A stretch of DNA of 64,000 nucleotides, taken from positions 106,501 through 170,500 of the forward strand of contig NZ_GL877880.1 of NCBI RefSeq assembly GCF_000194155.1, written 5' to 3'. Position numbers and translations under genes: made by a program. Under the pieces are notes generated by a model. The model saw nothing but the letters and a program-made list of their open reading frames with translations. It was not told the origin of the DNA and did no database searches. The stretch is from Saccharopolyspora spinosa NRRL 18395 (GTDB lineage: Bacteria > Actinomycetota > Actinomycetes > Mycobacteriales > Pseudonocardiaceae). Numbering within the stretch: position 1 is the first letter of the stretch; every line of letters begins with the position of its first letter. Shown here one piece after another: positions 50,923-59,040 of this stretch.

Positions 50923-51603
50923 ATGTCGGGAATCGGAGCGCCGCAGAATTCGGCCGCGAAGCTGCACGCCTGGCGGATCGAGGATCGCGAATACGCCCGG
51001 CACGAGGCGCGCCGTGGCCGGCGCTTCGCGTTCCCCAGCCTCGCCCCGACCAGGACCGCGCTGGTGGTCATCGACATGGTGCCGTTCTTCGTGACCGGCA
51101 ACCCCTACTGCCGCGGCATCGTGCCCAACATCGACCGCCTGGCCCAGGTCCTCCGCGCGGCCGGCGGCACAGTGACATGGGTCCTTCCGGCGGTCACCGA
51201 CCGGACGCCGGCAGCAGAGGAGTTCTACGGCCCGGAAGCGGCAGAGGCGTTCCGCACCGCGGGCGGCACAGGTCCGCTGGCGCAACGCGTGTGGCGGGAG
51301 TTCACGATCCACGACGACGTGCTGGTCGAGAATTCCGCGCCCAGCGCTTTCTTCCCCGGCCGGTGCGCGCTACCGGAGCTGCTGGTGCGGCGCGGAATCG
51401 ACACGGTCCTGATCACGGGAACGGTCACGAACGTCTGCTGCGAATCCTCGGCCCGCGACGCGAGCACCCTGGGCTTCCGCGTGATCATGATCGCGGACGC
51501 CAACGCGGCCAGGCGCGACGAGGACCACAACGCCACGCTGCACACCATCTACCGATCATTCGGCGATGTTCGCCCCACCGCTGAGGTGGTGGCGATGCTC
51601 TAA
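50923..51603 (+). CDS. Isochorismatase-family cysteine hydrolase
   Basis: A 226-residue enzyme of the isochorismatase/nicotinamidase superfamily. ALVVIDMVPFFV contains the catalytic Asp, ENSAPSAFFPGRCALPELLVRRGIDTVLITGTVTN the core and cis-peptide region, and NVCCESSARDASTLGFRVIM the nucleophilic Cys. The Lys of the catalytic triad is not obvious, because KxRYSAF is replaced by ENSAPSAF. The long N-terminal arm (about 38 residues) before the fold is unusual. Substrate unknown. It is a single gene. Confidence 0.85.
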   Translation: MSGIGAPQNSAAKLHAWRIEDREYARHEARRGRRFAFPSLAPTRTALVVIDMVPFFVTGNPYCRGIVPNIDRLAQVLRAAGGTVTWVLPAVTDRTPAAEEFYGPEAAEAFRTAGGTGPLAQRVWREFTIHDDVLVENSAPSAFFPGRCALPELLVRRGIDTVLITGTVTNVCCESSARDASTLGFRVIMIADANAARRDEDHNATLHTIYRSFGDVRPTAEVVAML

Positions 51604-51613
51604 GGAACCGGAG

Positions 51614-52195
51614 TCAGCGACGGGTGTCGGTGCGCCGGAAGTTGAGGTAGGCACGCGACGGCGTCGGCCCGCGCTGCCCCTGGTAGCGCGACCCGGCCTC
51701 CTTCGAGCCGTACGGGAAGTCCGCGGGGCTCGACAACCGGAACAGGCAGAGCTGACCGATCTTCATCCCCGGCCACAAGGTGATCGGCAGATTGGCCACA
51801 TTGGAAAGTTCCAGGGTGATGTGACCGGCGAACCCAGGGTCGATGAACCCGGCGGTCGAGTGCGTGAGCAACCCCAGCCGCCCCAGCGACGACTTGCCCT
51901 CCAGCCGACCGGCCAGGTCGTCCGGCAACCGCACCGACTCGAAGGTCGACCCGAGCACGAACTCGCCCGGGTGCAGCACGAACGGATCGTCGTCGGGCGT
52001 TTCCACCAACGACGTCAGCTCGTCCTGCTGCTTCGACGGGTCGATGTGGGTGTACCGGGTGTTGTCGAAGACCCGGAAGAAGCGATCCAGCCGGACGTCG
52101 ATGCTCGACGGCTGGATCATGGCGGCGTCGAACGGATCAAGTTCGAGCCGACCGTCATCGAGCTCTTTACGCAGGTCCCGGTCACTCAGCAACAC
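51614..52195 (-). CDS. dcd: dCTP deaminase (actinobacterial Dcd, often bifunctional dCTP deaminase/dUTPase)
   Basis: A 193-residue trimeric enzyme supplying dUMP for dTMP. MLLSDRDLRKEL is the usual start. PSSIDVRLDRFFRVF, EGKSSLGRLGLLTHSTAGFIDPGFAGHITLELSN and the catalytic Glu in that block, and FPYGSKEAGSRYQGQRGPTPSR all match Dcd. Mycobacterial Dcd combines deaminase and dUTPase activity; here this is by homology. It ends 11 bp from the isochorismatase stop, and the tRNA-Gly begins 87 bp upstream in the other direction. Confidence 0.95.
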   Translation of the reverse strand: MLLSDRDLRKELDDGRLELDPFDAAMIQPSSIDVRLDRFFRVFDNTRYTHIDPSKQQDELTSLVETPDDDPFVLHPGEFVLGSTFESVRLPDDLAGRLEGKSSLGRLGLLTHSTAGFIDPGFAGHITLELSNVANLPITLWPGMKIGQLCLFRLSSPADFPYGSKEAGSRYQGQRGPTPSRAYLNFRRTDTRR

Positions 52196-52281
52196 GCCCC
52201 AAGCGTATCGGGAGCCCGATTACGATCTTCGCCCACCACCGTGTTAGGCTGATAACGCCTCAAAGCAAGCTGAAGAGGTAC

Positions 52282-52355
52282 GCGGATGTAGTTCAATGGT
52301 AGAACATCAGCTTCCCAAGCTGAATACGCGGGTTCGATTCCCGTCATCCGCTCCA
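52282..52355 (+). tRNA. tRNA-Gly (anticodon CCC)
   Basis: GCGGATG acceptor stem, GTTC-AATGGTA-GAAC D-arm, CAGC-TTCCCAA-GCTG anticodon arm with CCC at 52314-52316, CGGG-TTCGATT-CCCG T-arm, and CATCCGC 3' strand. CCA appears to be encoded at 52353-52355. It is the integration site of the island that follows; the part from the anticodon arm onward recurs three times downstream. Confidence 0.97.
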
Positions 52356-52370
52356 ACAGAGTTTTAGCAC

Positions 52371-52413
52371 GTCAGGAGGGGTGCTCCCGATCTTCGGGAG
52401 CACCCCTTCTGAC
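52371..52413 (+). terminator. Terminator of tRNA-Gly
   Basis: GTCAGGAGGGGTGCTCCCGA (52371-52390) pairs with TCGGGAGCACCCCTTCTGAC (52394-52413), one mismatch, loop TCT. Duplicated at 58693-58735. Confidence 0.88.
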
Positions 52414-52763
52414 GTCTCAGACCCGCTTCATGCTGCCCGCGTGCGGTCAGCTCGCGGGAGCCATGTGCCGACCGGAGACGCCGAGCTTTGTCACGGTTTC
52501 AGTCCACTTGATCATTTGATTGAGGTTTCCGCGCGCCGAGCCCTTCGGGCCGGTGAACACCAGCGATTCGGGAGCAGCCTTGACGTACTTCTCCAGTGCT
52601 CCATTCGCTCCCGCCGAATCGCCGTCGGTCCGGTGATCGTCCCGACCCCGGCACCGACTTCGGCGGGCCGACGACGATCACCCTTCACTTCCGTGTGCGC
52701 CACCCGCACATGGATCGAGCTGGCATCTTGTCGCCGAGGAGGCGCGAACGCCACTCTCGCTGC

Positions 52764-53148
52764 ATGGGGCTGGATCCGGCCAACAAGCGACCCGCCTATC
52801 GTCAGGTTGCCGACAACCTGCGACGCGCGATCGTCTCCGGCGCGCTTGAGCCGGGCGACCAGCTGCCGTCGGTCTCCGCACTGACCTCGGAGTACGGCAT
52901 TGCAGCGATGACCGCGCGGCGATCAAAGAGCTGAGCACCGCCGGGCTCACCGTGGTCGGCAGGGCCAAGGCGCGTTCGTACTCGAAGGCGCGGCAGCCAA
53001 TGCCGACATCACCGTCGACGACTTGGCCGGCCTGTTCCAACAGCTCAGTTCGGTTGTCGAGCTCACCGAGCGGGTTGCCTCCCTTGAGGCGAATCTTCCT
53101 GCTGAGCAGTCGAAAGACGATTCTCCAGCGCGGAAACGCGGTCGCTGA
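52764..53148 (+). pseudogene. GntR-family regulator, frameshifted (copy 1)
   Basis: From ATG 52764: MGLDPANKRPAYRQVADNLRRAIVSGALEPGDQLPSVSALTSEYGIAAMTAR, a typical GntR winged helix. The frame then breaks (52,918) and would read AIKELSTAGLTVVG, and breaks again to give QGAFVLEGAAANADITVDDLAGLFQQLSSVVELTERVASLEANL and a stop at 53146-53148. Two frame changes inactivate it. Such short GntR proteins commonly sit on actinobacterial integrative elements as replication or transfer repressors. Confidence 0.85.
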
Positions 53149-53392
53149 GGTCTGCCACCTGACCCACGATCTTCAGCACCATTGCGCGTAGTCCTGCCAA
53201 GTTTGTGTTGTGGTTTCTACCCATGTGGTGATCCCGTCCTTGGGTGGTTGGCGGGGCAAGCCGGGGGAATGCCGCCCCGCCAACCGTGATCAGCCCGTTG
53301 AACATTCGGGAGGGCGGGCTGACCAAGCCTGACGACCCGCACGCCGCCATTCGCGGTTCTTCCGCCAGCGCCGCAGGAACTTCACGAACACG

Positions 53393-53662
53393 TCAACGTC
53401 CGCCCTCCCGCTCGTCGAACCTCTCGAACCCGGCCACTGCGGCGGCAATCGTTTCGTTGAGCCGCAACAGATTCCGCCGAGCCATCGTGTAAACGATCGG
53501 AGTCGCGCAGTCGATGAGCACATCAACCGTGTTGAAATCCGGCCACACCTGCGCCTCGATCCCAGTGCGGTCCACGACCAACAAGCGCTTCGGCTTGCCG
53601 ACCGGCAACGCCACGCCGTTCAGGAACTCCGCAGGCAACGGCCGTCCAAGCGGATCAGTCAT
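53393..53662 (-). CDS. Small island gene, unknown (duplicated in truncated form at 59.66 kb)
   Basis: An 89-residue protein, MTDPLGRPLPAEFLNGVALPVGKPKRLLVVDRTGIEAQVWPDFNTV..., with no recognised domain. Its stop-proximal 76 residues are repeated in copy 2 without the first 12. It is the last of three overlapping minus-strand genes (ATGA overlap with the next upstream). A position beside a GntR gene is usual on actinobacterial mobile elements. Function unknown. Confidence 0.6.
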   Translation of the reverse strand: MTDPLGRPLPAEFLNGVALPVGKPKRLLVVDRTGIEAQVWPDFNTVDVLIDCATPIVYTMARRNLLRLNETIAAAVAGFERFDEREGGR

Positions 53663-53970
53663 GACAGGTCCTCACGCGGCCACATACTTGCCGGGGCCTC
53701 CGTATCGAGCGGCACCGTGTTCGGCGAGCCCGCAGCCGTGATGCCAGTGAAAGCAGCGCACCGCCGCGCCTCATGCTCGAACTGCTGACCAGCACGAACC
53801 AACTGCGCCGCAAACTGCGCAGCCCGCAACACCGATCCCGTGTCCTGGCCGATCGTGACCATCACGCTTGCCGACGGATCATGAATCGCCAACATCGGTG
53901 TCCCTGTCGCGTAGATCAGGCACTCGGCGTACGTGCCGTCGTCCGGCTGCACCGTGACAAAGATTGGCAT
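53659..53970 (-). CDS. Small island gene, unknown
   Basis: A 103-residue protein from ATG 53970 (MPIFVTVQPDDGTYAECLIYATGTPMLAI), chosen over the GTG four codons upstream because GAGGA is well placed. A beta-rich N-half is followed by a helix with RAAQFAAQLVRAGQQFEHEA. No family recognised. It overlaps both neighbours in a three-gene unit. Confidence 0.55.
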   Translation of the reverse strand: MPIFVTVQPDDGTYAECLIYATGTPMLAIHDPSASVMVTIGQDTGSVLRAAQFAAQLVRAGQQFEHEARRCAAFTGITAAGSPNTVPLDTEAPASMWPREDLS

Positions 53971-53978
53971 CTCGGTCC

Positions 53979-54179
53979 TCACGCCTTCCCCGGCCGTCCA
54001 TCGGTTGCGGCCAACGCGTCCATTCCGTCCTTGAGTGCCTGCCGCAGCGTGTCCACCGCGCCCCGGTCGACCAGCAATGCAACCGGAAACGCCTTGCCGA
54101 ACCTGACCTCGACCCGATCGGCAAACGCCAGAGCGCGAGCCCGGATAGGAAGCTCCGTCGTGACGTGCACATGCACCAT
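53979..54179 (-). CDS. Small island gene, unknown
   Basis: A 66-residue protein from ATG 54179 (GGAG at 9 bp), MVHVHVTTELPIRARALAFADRVEVRFGK... The second half is an amphipathic helix (TLRQALKDGMDALAA). It is the first gene of the overlapping three-gene minus-strand unit. Divergent from the HTH/PLD gene at 54,404. Confidence 0.5.
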   Translation of the reverse strand: MVHVHVTTELPIRARALAFADRVEVRFGKAFPVALLVDRGAVDTLRQALKDGMDALAATDGRPGKA

Positions 54180-54340
54180 GTCTCGCATCTCCCGACCTAT
54201 TTCTCCGCTTCGCAAACGTGGGGCGGGTAGCCGTCCGGGGTATTCATCGTGCTCCTTGGTCCTCCCTGCGTTACGCCGAGTCGTTCTCGGCGTCTGACCA
54301 CCACTTTCGGCGAAATCACGGGACACGAGCACCACATAGC

Positions 54341-54381
54341 GGGACTTCTAGGGACGTCCTTGCTAGCGTTCAAGAAGTCCC
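54341..54381. promoter_or_regulatory. GGGACTTC...GAAGTCCC inverted repeat in the divergent gap
   Basis: GGGACTTC (54341-54348) and GAAGTCCC (54374-54381), 25 bp apart, with TAGGGACGTCC and ATTCGTCCC in between. It sits 22 bp before the ATG of the HTH gene and upstream of the minus-strand unit, so it is probably the autoregulated operator. Confidence 0.6.
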
Positions 54382-54403
54382 TATTCGTCCCTTTGGGGTT
54401 GAA

Positions 54404-55147
54404 ATGCCTAACGAGCGGCTACGTGATGCTCTGCTGCGCAACGGAATCAAACCTGCAGAGGTAGCCGAGGCGACCAAGGTCGACCCCAAGACGGTCGAAC
54501 GGTGGATCACACGGTCCAGGACCCCCTACCCCAAGCACCGTCATGCCGTGGCCGCGATGGTGCGCGAGTCCGAGACCTATCTCTGGCCCGATGCCATCGA
54601 GCCAGAACGCAGTTCGGAAGTCAGCGGTTCAGAGATCGTCAAGGTCTACCCGCACCGCCACGCCGTACCCCGCGACCTCTGGACGCAGCTACTCGACCGC
54701 GCCACCAGCGAAGTCGAAATTCTCGTCTACGTCGGCATGTTCCTCACCGAGGACCGCGCCATCCTTCGGAAGCTCACCGACAAGGCCAACAACGGCGCCC
54801 GCATTCGGCTCCTGTTCGGCGAACCGACAAGCGCGGCGATCACCCGCCGCAGCGCCGAAGAGAACATCGGGAAGAGCACCATCTCGGCGAAGATCCGCCA
54901 AGCCCTCGCGTTCTTCAAGCCGATCTCCACTGTTGCTGGGATCGAGGTCCGGTGCCACGGGACGACTCTGTACAACTCGATCTACCGCTACGACGACGAC
55001 ATGATCGTCAACCCGCACGTCTACGGCTTCCAGGCCCCGCACGCCCCGGCCCTGCACCTGCGGCGACTGTCAGCGGGGGACCTGTTCGAGACCTACTCCG
55101 AGAGCTTCGAAGCAGTCTGGAACGCAGCCAAACCGCCGAAGTGGTAG
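54404..55147 (+). CDS. HTH (XRE-like) regulator with a C-terminal PLD-superfamily-like domain
   Basis: A 247-residue protein from ATG 54404. An N-terminal HTH (MPNERLRDALLRNGIKPAEVAEATKVDPKTVERWITRSRTPYPKHRHAVAAMV, residues 1-53) is followed by a second domain (about 85-240) with EVEILVYVGMFLTEDRAILRKLTDKANNGARIRLLFGEP and MIVNPHVYGF, reminiscent of the phospholipase-D/DUF5919-type sensor domain. No HKD motif is complete, so an enzyme is unlikely. It precedes a Nudix gene by 10 bp. This pair is frequent on actinobacterial integrative elements. Confidence 0.8.
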   Translation: MPNERLRDALLRNGIKPAEVAEATKVDPKTVERWITRSRTPYPKHRHAVAAMVRESETYLWPDAIEPERSSEVSGSEIVKVYPHRHAVPRDLWTQLLDRATSEVEILVYVGMFLTEDRAILRKLTDKANNGARIRLLFGEPTSAAITRRSAEENIGKSTISAKIRQALAFFKPISTVAGIEVRCHGTTLYNSIYRYDDDMIVNPHVYGFQAPHAPALHLRRLSAGDLFETYSESFEAVWNAAKPPKW

Positions 55148-55157
55148 ACACGCTGAC

Positions 55158-55628
55158 GTGCCCAAACGCGACTACTACAACGACCCCGACGCCCCGCCGG
55201 CCAACAGCATCGTCGTCGCGGTCGCTGCGTTCGTCCAAGACGACGCAGGCCGCGTCCTGATGATCCGCCGAACCGACAACGACCAGTACGCCATCCCAGG
55301 AGGCGCACAAGACATCGGCGAGACCGTCGCCCAGGCTGCCATCCGCGAGACCGTCGAAGAAACCGGAATCGACATCGAAATCACCGGCCTAATCGGCGTC
55401 TACTCCGACCCCGGCCACGTCATCGCCTACGACGACGGAGAGGTCCGCCAAGAGTTCTCCCTCTGCTTCCGCGCCCGACCCATCGACGGCACACCCCGCA
55501 CCAGCAGCGAAAGCAAAGAAGTCCACTGGGTAGACCCCGCCGACATCGCCATGCTCAACATCGGCCGCGCTAACCGCCTACGCATCGAGCACGGTCTCCA
55601 ACAGCGCCAAGAGCCCTACATCGGCTGA
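55158..55628 (+). CDS. Nudix hydrolase, Pif-like
   Basis: A 156-residue Nudix protein from GTG 55158. Nudix box GAQDIGETVAQAAIRETVEETGI (Gx5Ex7REUxEExGU) with T in place of the first hydrophobic U. Companion of the HTH/PLD gene. In pSAM2 the Nudix protein Pif protects the host against entry of a second copy; a role of that kind is inferred from genomic position only. The 3' end overlaps the end of the broken HD gene on the other strand by 13 bp. Confidence 0.85.
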   Translation: MPKRDYYNDPDAPPANSIVVAVAAFVQDDAGRVLMIRRTDNDQYAIPGGAQDIGETVAQAAIRETVEETGIDIEITGLIGVYSDPGHVIAYDDGEVRQEFSLCFRARPIDGTPRTSSESKEVHWVDPADIAMLNIGRANRLRIEHGLQQRQEPYIG

Positions 55629-56049
55629 TCAGCCGCGACCAGGCCCGCAGCAGCGAGCCGTCGAGTCGTCCGCTGCACCGCGGCCTCAAGTTCGTCATGG
55701 CCCTCGGTCAGGAACCGCCGCGTCACCGAGCCCGGCTCGTACCGCCGCTCGATCTCAGCGATCCGCTCCGAGAACGTCAACCGCTCCCCATCCCGCGCCA
55801 CAGTGCACACAACCGCTCATCGGCACCGACTGACCGCAGGAACCGCGCGCGATCCACTGGATGGAATCCAGTGTCTACGAGCTGCGCTGCATAACCGACG
55901 TCGTGCAGGACCGCCGCAGCCACCAGCAGCTCGGAATCAGGCTCGTAGCACCCAGAGATCCGAACCGCCGCACTACCAACGCCCTGCACATGCTGCCAAC
56001 GGCGCGGCAACGATGCCGCCAAATGATCTTCGGCCGATCCACGCGCCAA
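55616..56049 (-). pseudogene. HD-domain hydrolase with internal deletion and frameshift
   Basis: A TTG at 56049 opens SLPRRWQHVQGVGSAAVRI...LVAAAVLHDVGYAAQLVDTGFHPVDRARFLRSVGADERLCAL, the N-half of an HD-domain protein with HD in the right place. At about 55,800 the frame fails, and another frame resumes with GERLTFSERIAEIERRYEPGSVTRRFLTEGHDELEAAV, the C-terminal part. About 60 codons (including downstream metal ligands) are missing. It lies next to a truncated XRE gene, a common pairing on actinobacterial chromosomes and elements. Confidence 0.8.
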
Positions 56050-56080
56050 GCAACGAGACCCATCTCGTGCACCTTACGGC

Positions 56081-56257
56081 CTAACCGCATGCGAGGACAC
56101 CAATCCGGCTGACCTGCCGCTCACCTCGTTCAACCTTGCTGACCCAGTTCTCAGATTTCTCCATCAGCCCAGCAAGAACGGCCCGCGACAACCCACGACG
56201 ACGCCGGTAGAACGCAACCCGTTCCCCGATGCTCAGCTCCTCACCAGCGCCCCGCAC
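56081..56257 (-). pseudogene. Truncated XRE-type regulator, N-terminal fragment
   Basis: GTG 56255-56257, 58 codons: LSIGERVAFYRRRRGLSRAVLAGLMEKSENWVSKVERGERQVSRIGVL then stop. This is a complete XRE helix-turn-helix, but relatives continue for 300 or more residues. A TAGGGT box lies about 10 bp before the GTG. The stop falls where the HD gene region begins. Confidence 0.75.
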
Positions 56258-56299
56258 GTTTCCAACCCTAGCAGAAATTCTGGAACACGAGATCGACTC

Positions 56300-56944
56300 C
56301 TAGTTGACGGCCAGATAGTATTTGTTTCGCAACGCCTCAACTATCTGTGTATATATGGCCTCGCAGAGCTTAATAGTGCCGTTAACCGCTTCTTCTATAT
56401 CATTCTCGCCAATAGGCTGGAGTCCACCGTGTGCAATTCGGTGCCGTCGACCACACAGGACCTCACTGATCCAATTCTCCCGATTTAGATAGACATCAAG
56501 ATATTCAAGTCCGCTGATATTTAACAAAAAGCGGAGCTCTTTTCCGCCAATGTTTCCTACTTTGAGAAGTTTGTCGATATCAACATCAAAGCAATCTTCA
56601 TCCCTCCAATTAGATTCGAACAAGACCGTTAAAGCGCGAGAAAACCCCTTATCTTGAGGCTGTGGTTTATCCAGCACCGAGATGAGGGTAAGCGCCTTTA
56701 GTTCATCCTTAAGGAGGAGCGTACGCTGCTTTGTGCTCTTCAGATAATTCAAATACTCGCTGATTGCCTCCTTTACAAACCCTTCCCAGTGAGCGTAAAT
56801 GAGCACGTGGCCAGAGCGGCGCAACATACCGCCCTCTTTCCCCTTAACCAGATCACACAGCAGTTGGAGATCAGTGATCTCCTTCTTCCTGTGTGCAAGA
56901 CTATTATCGAGGCCTTCGGTCAACAGGTCTAATCTGGTCCCCAC
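56300..56944 (-). CDS. HEPN-family protein, MAE_28990/MAE_18760 type (putative RNase)
   Basis: A 214-residue, all-helical protein. YAHWEGFVKEAISEYLNYL (residues 50-68) matches the conserved MAE_28990 region. R167-HRIA-H172 is an Rx4-H HEPN motif (GRRHRIAHGG), the RNase catalytic site in HEPN toxins and effectors. It follows the DUF262 gene by 5 bp on the same strand, as is typical of this two-gene module. The DNA is clearly lower in GC than surroundings (many A/T third positions). Function by family: abortive-infection RNase. No signal or membrane segment. Confidence 0.88.
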   Translation of the reverse strand: MGTRLDLLTEGLDNSLAHRKKEITDLQLLCDLVKGKEGGMLRRSGHVLIYAHWEGFVKEAISEYLNYLKSTKQRTLLLKDELKALTLISVLDKPQPQDKGFSRALTVLFESNWRDEDCFDVDIDKLLKVGNIGGKELRFLLNISGLEYLDVYLNRENWISEVLCGRRHRIAHGGLQPIGENDIEEAVNGTIKLCEAIYTQIVEALRNKYYLAVN

Positions 56945-56949
56945 AGTAG

Positions 56950-58059
56950 CTACTCCGGTTTAAGCAGATCGCGTCCTGTTGGAACTGTAATCCTCATTCG
57001 CTCGTCAGCTCGCTTGCCGGTGGCGAAGCCGCTTCCGAGCCCACCCCTTGTCCAGAAGTCGATGATTGTCTTCCTGATGTCGGGCGTCACTCCGCTATTC
57101 CGATAGGCGTCAATATGATATCCAATCCCCAAGCCAAAGACCTCGAACCCCGTGTTCTGAAATGCTGCCGTGAACCGTCCCTTACTAGCGTCGTATTTAC
57201 GGAAGGATTCATCCTGCGCAGCGTTCGCCAGCATGTCGAACGTGACACGGAAACGCTCGCCAATTTCCTCGAGGTCTACATCGGAATTAGCAAGCTCCAA
57301 AGATTCGGAAGTTAGAAACTCGCCAATATATCCCATAGAGTGAAGGCGTTCCGGCGCAAGATTACTAATCAAAAGGAAACGCAGAGCCAATTCAAAGTCG
57401 TACTGCTCCTCGAGTTGGCGATCTGTCAAAGCGCATGTTTCAACAAAGCTCGGATATTTCCTGATGGAGTTGAGCCAGGCATAGAACTCCCTATTTGTGG
57501 CGATCAGAAGACAGCTGCGAATTTCCTGGGCAGTCAGCGCAGTACCAAGCGAGTTCAAACGCTGAAATAGATCGTATTTCGCGTCAGCCGAGGACTCTCG
57601 CTTAATAATCTTTAGGTCGATTTTTGATCGCTTAATGTCCAGCCTTTGAGCCTGAGTAAGAGATCGAGATGGGTCACTATCCTTCCAGCGCTTGCCATCT
57701 AGAGCTGGCAAATATCGCGTACCCTCAAGCACTAGAGGATCAAAGCGAGTTCCTTGATCGTCAATTAAGGCACCCTGCAACTGCAGCAAAGTCGAGATCC
57801 GTTGAACACCATCCACAACATCCCAGGTACCATCCTGGTTTTGCGCAACGAAAACCGAGGGAATTGGAATACCTAGCAAGATACTTTCAACAAGACTGCT
57901 TTTTTGAACATCTGTCCAGCGATAAACACGCTGAAACTCAGGATGAACGTCTAGCTCGCCATCGTTGTAAAGGTTGGTGATTTCCCCAACAGACATGCTG
58001 TAGCCATCTGTCGAGATCTCCCTTCGCCGGGCGTCGATTTCTTGTTGCAGATCCCTCAA
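56950..58059 (-). CDS. DUF262 (GmrSD-N/ParB-like) protein, partner of the HEPN protein
   Basis: A 369-residue protein. Signature FQRVYRW (residues 42-48), LLGIPIPSVFVAQ (61-73), VVDGVQRIST (81-90, the DGxQR nucleotide-binding/ParB-type motif) and FQRLNSLGTALTAQEIR (165-181). The C-terminal half is helical and lacks the HNH domain of GmrSD, so a DNA-nuclease part is absent. TTG start at 58059 with AGGAGGGG upstream and a TATGAT box about 30 bp further. AT-rich like its partner. Likely senses phage or nucleotide and controls the HEPN RNase. Confidence 0.9.
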   Translation of the reverse strand: MRDLQQEIDARRREISTDGYSMSVGEITNLYNDGELDVHPEFQRVYRWTDVQKSSLVESILLGIPIPSVFVAQNQDGTWDVVDGVQRISTLLQLQGALIDDQGTRFDPLVLEGTRYLPALDGKRWKDSDPSRSLTQAQRLDIKRSKIDLKIIKRESSADAKYDLFQRLNSLGTALTAQEIRSCLLIATNREFYAWLNSIRKYPSFVETCALTDRQLEEQYDFELALRFLLISNLAPERLHSMGYIGEFLTSESLELANSDVDLEEIGERFRVTFDMLANAAQDESFRKYDASKGRFTAAFQNTGFEVFGLGIGYHIDAYRNSGVTPDIRKTIIDFWTRGGLGSGFATGKRADERMRITVPTGRDLLKPE

Positions 58060-58631
58060 GGCCCCTCCTGTCCGTGTACCAGTCAGAGATCATACTTGGC
58101 CATCCCATTGTCGTTGCCGAATTGCGCTCTAATGGATCAAGGCGCCGCCTGCGGCGGCGCGGGCCGGGCGGCTTGGCTCGGCGCTTGCGCGTGCGGCCTG
58201 GCGTCCGTTCGCGCGCCGGCCACCGCCCGGCCGCCGACCGAAAACGGAGATGATCCACGAGCTCATCGGCCACGGATTCCAGCGGCAGATGTCGGACGAC
58301 CGCCGAGCCTGCCGGGGCTTGGTGCCGCTGGTCCTGGCGCTCGCTGCCGCGCCGCTTCCGGTCCTCGCTTCGCTCCGGTCCGAGTCGGCTTGCCAACAAG
58401 GGGTGTGGTCGCCTTCCAATCGGTGCCAGCCATCCGGCCCCGTTCGCGGATGCCATGTCCGGCCCGACAGCGGTCATCTCGCCGCCCCAAAAGCCGAACC
58501 GTCACCCAGGCCTATCGACCGTCTGCGCGTGCTGTCCGCGTGCTACAAGCCGAGGCAACGAGGGGACAATAGCGGTCACTCGGGGCCGGACTCCAACCCA
58601 GGTGAAGCGCCATCACCCACGATGTTGTTCT
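58060..58631. other. GC-rich, repeat-like gap between the DUF262 gene and the second att site
   Basis: About 570 bp. The DUF262 promoter lies at the left. The rest is GC-rich with short inverted repeats (GGCGCCGCCTGCGGCGGCGC; CCGTTCGCGCGCC) and no reading frame with acceptable codon use, start and ribosome site. It may be a remnant of an integrase or transfer-origin region, but I see no integrase motif. Confidence 0.45.
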
Positions 58632-58692
58632 GCTTGCCAAGCTGAACACGCGGGTTCGATTCCCGTCATCCGCTCCAACAGAGTTTTAGCAC

Positions 58693-58735
58693 GTCAGGAG
58701 GGGTGCTCCCGATCTTCGGGAGCACCCCTCCTGAC
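58693..58735 (+). terminator. Second copy of the tRNA-Gly terminator
   Basis: GTCAGGAGGGGTGCTCCCGA and TCGGGAGCACCCCTCCTGAC, perfect in this copy (the mismatch of copy 1 is paired here). Confidence 0.8.
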
Positions 58736-59040
58736 GTTTCAGACCCGCTTCGTGCTGCCCACGTGCGGTTAGCTCGCGGGAGCCATGTGCAGACCGAAGA
58801 CGCCGAGCTTTGTCACGGTTTCAGTCCACTTGATCATTTGATTGAGGTTTCCGCGCGCCGAGCCCTTCGGGCCGGTGAACACCAGCGATTCGGGAGCAGC
58901 CTTGACGTACTTCTCCAGTGCTCCATTCGCTCCCGCCGAATCGCCGTCGGTCCGGTGATCGTCCCGACCCCGGCACCGACTTCGGCGGGCCGACGACGAT
59001 CGCCCTTCACTTCCGTATGCGCCACCCGCACATGGATCGA

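Larger units (their letters stand above)
52310..53622 (+). repeat. Direct repeat copy 1, beginning inside tRNA-Gly
   Basis: From 52310 to about 53622 the sequence matches 58632-59888 almost base for base. Differences: two substitutions in the tRNA part, a deletion of about 82 bp in copy 2 (after CACATGGATCGA), an extra 24 bp in copy 2 (TTTACAGGTAGACCCGCACT...), and scattered single changes. It contains the tRNA terminator, a GntR gene relic, and a small minus-strand gene. Repeats of this kind arise by successive site-specific insertions at one tRNA. Confidence 0.85.

Noticed and set aside
52390..52700. Plus-strand frame of about 167 residues after tRNA-Gly
   Set aside because: It begins inside the tRNA terminator hairpin and has no coding character; the duplicated copy has different frame breaks.
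58130..58620. Possible integrase or replication gene upstream of the second att site
   Set aside because: No tyrosine-recombinase, Rep or Tra motif in any frame; only GC-rich inverted repeats.
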